Virus record (IMG/VR): IMGVR_UViG_3300033388_004714
Coordinates: 1 to 29,139 of that record
Source of the DNA: a virus
DNA length: 29,139 bases
Reading direction: 5' to 3' (one strand)
In this document: positions 23,870-29,139 of the stretch, one piece after another
Position numbering within the stretch: position 1 is the first letter of the stretch
How the letters are laid out: every line of letters starts with the position of its first letter
Program-made: the position numbers and the translations under genes
Notes under the pieces: generated by a model
Told to the model about the DNA's origin: nothing
Databases searched by the model: none
Seen by the model: the letters and a program-made list of their open reading frames with translations, nothing else

Positions 23870-24394
23870 TTAAAATGTTGTTCCTACAGTTAAAACTCTA
23901 TAATAAACATCAAAATACATAATTCCAGTTCCCACTGTTGGGTTAGCTGCAGTAGTTAAAGTAACCGCAGTGTTTTGGTCAATAACTTTCGTGGTTGCTC
24001 CAGTTTCTATTTTACTTACTAAATCAGTAGCAAAATTTGCTGATGCCAGGGCTAAAGTTCCATAAACTATTGCTCCTAATTTTACCTCTAAGTTATTTCC
24101 AAAATCAAACTGTGTTCCTGCATCTAAATAAGTAGTAATACTTATAATATCTATAACCTTTCCTGCTCCTGGAGCTGCAACTAATGTTTGAGCTGTAGTG
24201 GCTAAAAGAAATAAATTCGCAGCATTAATAGAAACTTTAGAAACTAAAGTGTCTACTCCAAATAATGTTTGAATAGATGATAATGTACATGACTTAGTAA
24301 GTAAATTATCAGATTCATCCGTTAATATAAGATAATCCGAGGCAACTGGATCTGTTAAATTTGTATAAACTGCGGTATTACTAATTCTTGCCAT
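23870..24394 (-). CDS. Fibre-like virion protein, 174 aa
   Basis: The N-terminal 45 residues, MARISNTAVYTNLTDPVASD then YLILTDESDNLLTKSCTLSS, follow a pattern common at the start of phage fibre and decoration proteins: a short arm, DxLixTDxxxN, and a T-K-x-x-x-x-x-I motif, with IQTLFG closing it. The rest (about 50-174) is Ala/Thr/Gly-rich and beta-type (TTAQTLVAAPGAGKVIDIIS, FGNNLEVKLGAIVYG, IMYFDVYYRVLTV), as expected for a trimeric jelly-roll-like head. It follows the 92-residue coiled-coil gene by six bases. A head-fibre or tail-attached fibre role is likely. The exact site on the virion is not determined. Confidence 0.62.
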   Translation of the reverse strand: MARISNTAVYTNLTDPVASDYLILTDESDNLLTKSCTLSSIQTLFGVDTLVSKVSINAANLFLLATTAQTLVAAPGAGKVIDIISITTYLDAGTQFDFGNNLEVKLGAIVYGTLALASANFATDLVSKIETGATTKVIDQNTAVTLTTAANPTVGTGIMYFDVYYRVLTVGTTF

Positions 24395-24400
24395 AAGTGT

Positions 24401-24679
24401 TTATTTTACTTTCTCTACTTTAACCTCTTCTACTTTTTCTTCATCCTTTGGTGGTGGATCGGTTACCTCTCCTGTTTGAAGATTTATAGTCGCGTTTTGA
24501 CCATATTTTTTTGTTAAAACCGCTTCCTTTTCTTGAAATAGTTTCTTTATTTCTTGAGTACGAGTAATTAATTCATGCTGTATAATTATACCATCAGCAA
24601 TTTTAACTTTAATTTGTCCAAATTCAGCATTTAAATCTTGGATTCCTTTTAATTCTTCTTCATTTAATTTTTTTGACAT
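24401..24679 (-). CDS. Small coiled-coil protein, 92 aa
   Basis: Mainly helical, charged and coiled-coil-like (EELKGIQDLNAEFGQIKVKI, then ELITRTQEIKKLFQEKEAVL). The C-terminus is acidic/basic, Pro-containing and Val/Lys/Glu-rich with repeated EKVEEVKVEKVK. NLQTGEVTDPPPKDEEK forms a linker before it. It is the first gene of the packaging transcript, 33 bases downstream of the TATCTTTG box. It might be a small assembly chaperone or structural linker; nothing in it identifies a family. Confidence 0.58.
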   Translation of the reverse strand: MSKKLNEEELKGIQDLNAEFGQIKVKIADGIIIQHELITRTQEIKKLFQEKEAVLTKKYGQNATINLQTGEVTDPPPKDEEKVEEVKVEKVK

Positions 24680-24711
24680 TTTATTTTATTTTATATTAAA
24701 CATTAATCCTA

Positions 24712-24719
24712 CAAAGATA
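24712..24719 (-). promoter_or_regulatory. -7 box TATCTTTG before the packaging cluster
   Basis: TATCTTTG on the minus strand sits in the 53-base gap between the methyltransferase-like gene (stop 24733) and the 92-residue gene (ATG 24679). It matches TAnnTTTG. From here gene spacing is six bases or less, or overlapping, down to 16751, so one transcript could carry all genes from the coiled-coil protein to the basic 80-residue protein. Confidence 0.52.
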
Positions 24720-24732
24720 ATAAAAAATACTT

Positions 24733-25260
24733 TTAGTTTAATGATAATTCAGCTACTGGTAAAATTATTTTTCCACCTACATTTAAGTTGTCCGACCAAT
24801 TAGCTAAAAGATCAGTTTTATTTTGTTCTGAAATTTCATTTTCATCCCACCACAAATCAATAATAATTAAATCATATTTGTTTGATGTAGAATAAGAATA
24901 AATATCTCCTTCAATAATATTGATAGTATTATCTAAAAATCCTTCAGAATTTACCCAGCTTATTAATTCATTATTAATTTCTACCACATCTACTACACTA
25001 CAATTCTCTTGAGTTTTTAGATACTCTGGAATTAAGCCTAATCCTAAACCACCTACTAATACTGTGTCAAAAGTAAAATCTTTATAAAGTGTGTTCATCT
25101 TTTCACAAGTGGAACATTTCCCTAAAAAAACATCAGCATAATAATCTTCATTATATATACATCGATCATCACCAAAATCTAACTTTGAAACTCCATCTGA
25201 TTTAGAAAGAGAAAAAGTTGATCCTATATGTTCTTGTAATAAATTTTCTGCTATTATCAT
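24733..25260 (-). CDS. Class I SAM methyltransferase-like / spermidine-synthase-like protein, 175 aa
   Basis: A Rossmann-type fold can be followed. Motif I is TVLVGGLGLGLIPEYL (66-81), with a Gly-rich loop. The acidic end of strand 2 is VDVVEINNELI with E95. IIEGDIYSY with D119 follows, then motif IV KYDLIIIDLWWDE (128-140). NVGGKIILP (160-168) is the usual post-IV Gly turn. The order and LIIIDLW fit spermidine-synthase-like members of the class I SAM-dependent family. The N-terminal beta hairpin of true spermidine synthases is shortened here (LDFGDDRCIYNEDYYADV). The substrate is unknown; no DNA-methylase motif (N/DPPY) was seen. It is the only enzyme between the tail genes and the packaging transcript. 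Confidence 0.72.
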   Translation of the reverse strand: MIIAENLLQEHIGSTFSLSKSDGVSKLDFGDDRCIYNEDYYADVFLGKCSTCEKMNTLYKDFTFDTVLVGGLGLGLIPEYLKTQENCSVVDVVEINNELISWVNSEGFLDNTINIIEGDIYSYSTSNKYDLIIIDLWWDENEISEQNKTDLLANWSDNLNVGGKIILPVAELSLN

Positions 25261-25271
25261 ATTTTAATATT

Positions 25272-25766
25272 TTAACACGATGCAACTCCTGTTATAATGC
25301 CACTACTATTAACTGTAAATCTATAATCTGTAGTACCATTACCTATGCACGTATTACAATACCCATAATTTCCAGCACTTGGAGTTGTTGTTCCCCCACT
25401 GTTTGTATATACTTGATCGCTTACTGCTGGTGTTGAATCTGGAAAATACCAGAGTGTTGTTGTAGTTTGTCCACATGCAAATACTGGTTTTGGGACACTT
25501 GTAGTATAAACTCTTTTGGCCGCTAAAACAACAAAATCTTTATCATAACTATAAAATTCATTTGCCGCATAAGGAGTGCTTGAGTCAGGAGGAGGAGCAT
25601 TTCCACTTACTGCCGAATAAGTAAAAGCATGAGAACAAGCTTGTCCACCTATAACCAATTCTTTTATGGCTATACATCCATCTATTGTTCCGCTACCATA
25701 AGTTCCAAAATAACATTCTTGAGCTAAAGAATACCAATCTAATACTCCACTTGCAGGTACTGCCAT
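25272..25766 (-). CDS. Small tail/adhesin-like protein with C-terminal YY...C module, 164 aa
   Basis: The first 80 residues (VPASGVLDWYSLAQECYFGT, then KELVIGGQACSHAF and FYSYDKD) look like a small Ala/Gly-rich virion domain seen, as far as I recall, in other Bacteroidota phages. The C-terminus (about 98-164) is a module with WYFPDS, VSDQVYTNSGGTT, AGNYGYC and FTVNSSGIITGVASC. It is shared with the 403- and 1589-residue tail proteins and ends in Cys164. There are eight Cys in all. It follows the large fibre gene by two bases, suggesting assembly or attachment together with the fibre. A receptor-contacting tip or fibre-associated protein is possible; no function is proven. Confidence 0.62.
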   Translation of the reverse strand: MAVPASGVLDWYSLAQECYFGTYGSGTIDGCIAIKELVIGGQACSHAFTYSAVSGNAPPPDSSTPYAANEFYSYDKDFVVLAAKRVYTTSVPKPVFACGQTTTTLWYFPDSTPAVSDQVYTNSGGTTTPSAGNYGYCNTCIGNGTTDYRFTVNSSGIITGVASC

Positions 25767-25768
25767 AA

Positions 25769-28300
25769 TTAAGATTTTTTAAGTTCATCAATTTCAGCTT
25801 TTAATTCTTTAATAGATTCAATAAGTAAAGGAACTAATTTGTCATAAGAAACTGTTTTATATTCTACACCCTTAGCAGCTTCTGTGTCTGATATAGGAGC
25901 GACATGTACTACTTCAGGCATTATTTTTTCTACCTCTTGTGCATTTACACCTACTTGTCTTTCGTTATTATCATAACCTAACTCTTTAGCTAACTCATTT
26001 TCTCTAAAGTAATATCCTCCTAATTGACAAACTTTATCTAAAGCATTAGGAATATTTCCTTCAAAGTCTTTAAGTCTTTCATCAGAATAATAAGCATAAA
26101 TATTATTTGTAGCTCTTATCATTCCCGTAGTTCCTGAAGCATTTGTTCCAACTCCAAAAGAATCAAATCGAACATCTGCAGCAGTATCAATATCTTGTTC
26201 GGTAGAAACTGTTACAGCTCCTGTCGCTCCGCTAATATCTATCCCCGTTCCTGCCACTATAGAAGTAACACCAGCATTGGTTAAAGTAACCGCACCTGTA
26301 GTTCCTCCTCCACTCATACCTGTCCCCGCAGTTACAGCAGTTATATCACCACTATTAGTTGTATATCCTGCATTATTAGACCACATAGATATATTACCTA
26401 ATTTATTAGTAAATGTTTGTGAATTAGAAGCTGTAGTAGTCCCTGTATTAGTTGTATACCCTGCACCATTGGTGATGCTGGAATTATTTAAAGTGATATT
26501 AGCACTACCATTGAAACTTGTACCTGAAATTGTTCTTGCAGTCTGAAGTACTGTCGCACTACCAGCATTACCTGTAATCGTGGTTTGTGTAACATTAGGT
26601 GCTGTGTTAGCAAATACTGTACCTACCAACGAAAGACCTGAACCTGCAGTATATGTGGTGTTTACATATGAGGTAATATATCCTGCACCATTTGTAATAG
26701 CATTATTGTTTAAAGAAATGTTTGCTGAACCATCAAATGATACACCAGCAATCGTTCTTGCGGTTTGAAGTTTGGTTGCAGTACCCGCATTACCTGTAAT
26801 AGTTGTTTGTACAATATTAGGAGCAGTATTTGTAATTGTTAAAGTACCTCCACTTACTGTTGAGGTCATTTCAGATGTAATACCTGTTCCTTGTGCAATA
26901 GTTAATGTTTCGCCATTAGATACAGTACTTGTCTCAACTCCATTACCTTCTTTAATAGTCCAAGAAGACATTGTCCCTGTGGCTGTTGTGTATCCTGCAC
27001 CATTTGTTATAGCATTGTTGTTTAAAGAAATGTTTGCAGAACCGTTAAAGCTTACACCAGCTATATTTCTTGCAGTCTGAAGTACGGTAGCACTACCTGC
27101 ATTTCCAGTGATAGTTGTCTGTACTATGTTAGGTGAGGTGTTAGCAAATACTGTACCTACCAACGAAAGACCTGAACCTGCAGTATATGTAGTGTTTACA
27201 TATGAGGTAATATATCCTGAATTATTAGTCCACTGACTTATATTACCACTTTTTCCTGTAAATGTCTGAGTATTTGAGGCAGTAGTTGTTCCTGTGTTTG
27301 TAGTATATCCCGCACCATTGGTTATGCTGGCATTATTTAAAGTTATATTCGCGCCACCATTGAAACTTGTGCCTGAAATCGTTCTTGCGGTTTGTAAAAG
27401 GGTTGCAGTACCTGCATTACCAGTTATGGTTGTTTGTACTATGTTAGGTGAGGTGTTAGCAAATACTGTACCTACCAACGAAAGACCTGAACCTGCAGTA
27501 TATGTGGTGTTTACATATGAGGTAATATATCCTGCACCATTTGTAATGGCATTGTTATTTAAAGATATATTTGCTGAACCATCAAATGATACACCAGCAA
27601 TCGTTCTTGCAGTTTGAAGTTTGGTTGCAGTACCCGCATTACCTGTAATAGTTGTTTGTACTATGTTAGGAGCAGTGTTTGTTATTGTTAAAGTACCACC
27701 ACTTGTTGTTGAGGTTAATTCGGATTCAATACCTGTTCCTTGTGCAAAAGTTACAGTCTCTCCATTAGATACAGTACTTGTCTCAACTCCATTACCTTCT
27801 TTAATAGTCCAAGAAGACATTGTTCCTGTTCCTGTGTTTGTAGTATATCCTGCACCATTTGTAATGGCATTGTTATTTAAAGATATATTTGCAGAACCGT
27901 TAAAACTTACACCAGCTATAGTCCTTGCAGTCTGAAGTACTGTTGCACTACCAGCATTTCCTGATACTGTTGTTTGTACAATATTAGGAGCAGTATTTAC
28001 AATATTTAATGTGCCTGATGTAGTAATAGGGCTTCCTGAAATTGAAATGCCTGTTCCTGCAGATGCAGCTACTGAAGTAACTGTACCTGAGTTAGTTGTC
28101 CAACCTGCATTATTACTAAAGATACTTAATGGTATAGATGAGATTAACTGTCTGTTATCTGCACCGCCATTTTCAGCAATTAAGTAGTCTGTCGCTACTA
28201 ACGTTCCTCCTACACCTAATTCTCCTAAATCTAAATTAAGGGTTACCGTTCCTGATGTTCCTCCCCCGCTTAATCCTTCCAGCTGTAACTGCGGTATTTG
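25769..28300 (-). CDS. Repetitive tail fibre, C-terminal part with peptidase-S74-type chaperone
   Basis: The frame is open from 28300 to the stop at 25769. The first in-frame ATG is at 27820, but that MSSWTIKEGN is an internal repeat found again 283 codons later, so it is unlikely to be the true start. The body has six copies of a fibre block (GNAGTATKLQTARTIAGVSF, then ANISLNNNAITNGAGY). The C-terminus is an intramolecular chaperone of the peptidase-S74 type: YYSDERLKDFEG contains Ser579 and Lys584 (numbered from ATG 27820), the Ser-Lys dyad that autocleaves after trimerization. VGVNAQEVEKIMPEVV and a final coiled coil (IESIKELKAEIDELK) complete it. The upstream half is in another frame (28236-29139), indicating a frameshift near 28275-28285. 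Confidence 0.82.
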   Translation of the reverse strand, partial: QIPQLQLEGLSGGGTSGTVTLNLDLGELGVGGTLVATDYLIAENGGADNRQLISSIPLSIFSNNAGWTTNSGTVTSVAASAGTGISISGSPITTSGTLNIVNTAPNIVQTTVSGNAGSATVLQTARTIAGVSFNGSANISLNNNAITNGAGYTTNTGTGTMSSWTIKEGNGVETSTVSNGETVTFAQGTGIESELTSTTSGGTLTITNTAPNIVQTTITGNAGTATKLQTARTIAGVSFDGSANISLNNNAITNGAGYITSYVNTTYTAGSGLSLVGTVFANTSPNIVQTTITGNAGTATLLQTARTISGTSFNGGANITLNNASITNGAGYTTNTGTTTASNTQTFTGKSGNISQWTNNSGYITSYVNTTYTAGSGLSLVGTVFANTSPNIVQTTITGNAGSATVLQTARNIAGVSFNGSANISLNNNAITNGAGYTTATGTMSSWTIKEGNGVETSTVSNGETLTIAQGTGITSEMTSTVSGGTLTITNTAPNIVQTTITGNAGTATKLQTARTIAGVSFDGSANISLNNNAITNGAGYITSYVNTTYTAGSGLSLVGTVFANTAPNVTQTTITGNAGSATVLQTARTISGTSFNGSANITLNNSSITNGAGYTTNTGTTTASNSQTFTNKLGNISMWSNNAGYTTNSGDITAVTAGTGMSGGGTTGAVTLTNAGVTSIVAGTGIDISGATGAVTVSTEQDIDTAADVRFDSFGVGTNASGTTGMIRATNNIYAYYSDERLKDFEGNIPNALDKVCQLGGYYFRENELAKELGYDNNERQVGVNAQEVEKIMPEVVHVAPISDTEAAKGVEYKTVSYDKLVPLLIESIKELKAEIDELKKS
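26357..26971. repeat. About 615-bp fibre super-repeat, copy B
   Basis: Second copy of the super-repeat at 27206-27820, in frame. Differences cluster in ETLTIAQGTGITSEM against ETVTFAQGTGIESEL and in the GKSGNISQW linker (NKLGNISMW here). This points to duplication followed by modest divergence. The boundaries are approximate. Confidence 0.8.
27206..27820. repeat. About 615-bp fibre super-repeat, copy A
   Basis: From the MSSWTIKEGNGVETSTV codons downward, about 205 residues are repeated with high identity at 26357-26971 (offset 849 bases, exactly 283 codons). The unit contains two GNAG fibre blocks and a TASNxQTF linker. The boundaries are approximate. Confidence 0.8.
28091..28223. repeat. 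133-bp direct repeat, copy 1
   Basis: This segment is repeated at 29007-29139 with three visible mismatches (28096, and one each in the GATACTTAAT and ATCTGCACC stretches). It encodes GGTLVATDYLIAENGG and RQLISSIPLSIFSNNAGW of the fibre. The offset is 916 bases, not a multiple of three, so the two copies are read in different frames. Confidence 0.9.
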
Positions 28301-29139
28301 CTAAAGTAATTGTTCCTGTTCCAGTAATTGTACCACCACTAAGTCCAGTACCAGTTGCTACTGAAGTGACTGTTCCTGCATTGGTAGTAAATCCTGAATC
28401 ATTATCAAATTTAGATAACCCTATATCACTTAATAAAGATCTATACGCATTATCACTTTGGTTAAATAATATTGAAGAAGTATTTCCTATAATGGCTTCT
28501 GTGGCTGCTTTTACAAGATTATCCGTACCGTCATAATCAATATCTAATGTAACAGATCCACTTGTTCCTCCTCCTGTTAATCCTGTTCCCGCAGTTACGC
28601 CCGTTATGTCTCCAGGACTTCCGCTGGATATCGCAGTTATTCGACCTTGTGCATCTACAGTTAAAGCTGTAGCTGTATAACTACCTGCACTTACCGCTGT
28701 ATTAGCTAAATTTAAAGTAACTGTTCCTGTAGTTCCTCCGCCTGATAATCCTGTTCCTGCTGTTACACCCGTTATGTCTCCTGAGTTTGATGTCCATCCA
28801 CTAACATTATCCATAGTTGATAGATCAATATCTCCAGGAGCTATTTTTTTAGTTGTTCCTGCAGTATTAGCAACAGAGAACCAGTCGGCATCACCTGCGA
28901 ATGTAGTTGTCGCTGAACTTTCTACATCTAAGGTTATTGTTCCTGTAGAAGTAATAGTTCCGCCAGATATGCCAGCACCTGCAACTAATGATGTTAGTGT
29001 TCCTAAGTTAGGTGTCCAACCTGCATTATTACTAAAGATGCTTAATGGTATAGATGAGATTAACTGTCTGTTATCTACACCGCCATTTTCAGCAATTAAG
29101 TAGTCTGTCGCTACTAACGTTCCTCCTACACCTAATTCT
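28236..29139 (-). CDS. Repetitive tail fibre, N-terminal part, frameshifted and open at the window edge
   Basis: The frame is open from the right window edge to a stop at 28236, so the start lies outside; ATG 28814 is only the first Met. It has Gly/Thr-rich fibre repeats: GDITGVTAGTGLSGGGTTG, NTAVSAGSYTATALTVDAQG and GTVTSVATGTGLSGG. Near the end the expected fibre sequence breaks down after NTAVTAG into RIKRGRNIRNGNP and a stop. The +1 frame from about 28285 resumes GLSGGGTSGTVTLNLDL and continues into the chaperone-bearing part. Compared with the repeat unit GCTGGAACAGGATTA, the junction GCTGGAAGGATTA lacks two bases. I read both parts as one fibre gene broken by a sequencing/assembly error or a real deletion. 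Confidence 0.75.
   Translation of the reverse strand, partial: ELGVGGTLVATDYLIAENGGVDNRQLISSIPLSIFSNNAGWTPNLGTLTSLVAGAGISGGTITSTGTITLDVESSATTTFAGDADWFSVANTAGTTKKIAPGDIDLSTMDNVSGWTSNSGDITGVTAGTGLSGGGTTGTVTLNLANTAVSAGSYTATALTVDAQGRITAISSGSPGDITGVTAGTGLTGGGTSGSVTLDIDYDGTDNLVKAATEAIIGNTSSILFNQSDNAYRSLLSDIGLSKFDNDSGFTTNAGTVTSVATGTGLSGGTITGTGTITLANTAVTAGRIKRGRNIRNGNP
29007..29139. repeat. 133-bp direct repeat, copy 2, ending at the window edge
   Basis: Second copy of the segment at 28091-28223, with three mismatches. The window stops inside it, so the full length of the repeat is unknown. A contig end inside a near-identical repeat is a common assembly break. Confidence 0.88.

Noticed and set aside
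25769-27820. ATG 27820 as the true start of the chaperone-bearing fibre part
   Set aside because: The same MSSWTIKEGN sequence recurs internally at 26971, and the frame stays open with fibre-like sequence upstream to about 28285.
26277-27935. Several open frames on the + strand opposite the tail fibre
   Set aside because: They mirror the repetitive fibre codons, share repeated sequence with one another, and have no leaders or packing. They are antisense shadows of the fibre gene.
25769-29139. Repeats in the fibre region as a CRISPR array or diversity-generating retroelement target
   Set aside because: The repeats are long, in-frame protein repeats with no unique spacers of constant length, and no reverse transcriptase or template repeat was seen in the window.

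Overview
This is a 29 kb AT-rich piece of a tailed-phage genome. It is a virion assembly region in which every supportable gene lies on the minus strand, packed almost end to end. Read in the direction of transcription (high to low coordinates) it holds: a long repetitive tail fibre with a peptidase-S74-type chaperone end; a cluster of small accessory genes (a class I SAM methyltransferase-like or spermidine-synthase-like protein, a fibre-like protein, a probable two-part GroES-like protein, a 2OG-Fe(II) oxygenase); packaging genes (candidate small terminase, large terminase); portal; two very basic small proteins; a probable scaffold; the major capsid protein; a conserved unknown; two related small proteins; connector and tail-tube-like proteins; a 1589-residue tail protein; two further tail proteins; a GNAT acetyltransferase; and a probable ejection-protein module cut by the left edge.

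Host and virus group are inferred. Gene starts are preceded by A/T-rich leaders with no Shine-Dalgarno motif, and intergenic gaps carry TATCTTTG, which fits the Bacteroidota -7 box TAnnTTTG. A short-tailed (podovirus-like) phage of a Bacteroidota host is therefore likely. The order terminase, portal, capsid, tail-tube protein, large P22 gp10-like protein, together with the protein sizes, resembles crAss-like phages (Crassvirales) or related marine flavobacterial podoviruses. I could not run a search to decide between them.

The transcription plan can be read from the gaps. Every gap longer than 20 bases contains either a TATCTTTG box or a terminator hairpin. Boxes lie before the 92-aa coiled-coil gene (24712-24719), the scaffold (16704-16711), the pair of small paralogues (13176-13183), the connector/tail genes (12239-12246) and the GNAT/ejection genes (3499-3506). 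Strong terminators follow the capsid gene (14001-14036) and the small paralogue pair (12249-12283). Capsid, small-paralogue and tail genes are thus set up as separate transcripts.

The most interesting observations are: (1) the two small paralogues, one of which carries an inserted beta-type domain that also appears in the connector gene; (2) a YY...C module shared by three tail proteins; (3) a GroES-like gene overlapping a 2OG oxygenase just before the terminase genes; (4) a scaffold with the same short KIRAVE-like motif at both ends; (5) a frameshift in the tail fibre supported by a 133-base repeat offset of 916 bases; and (6) an ejection module whose sizes match T7 gp14-gp15. No tRNA, CRISPR array, insertion sequence, integrase or replication gene was seen.
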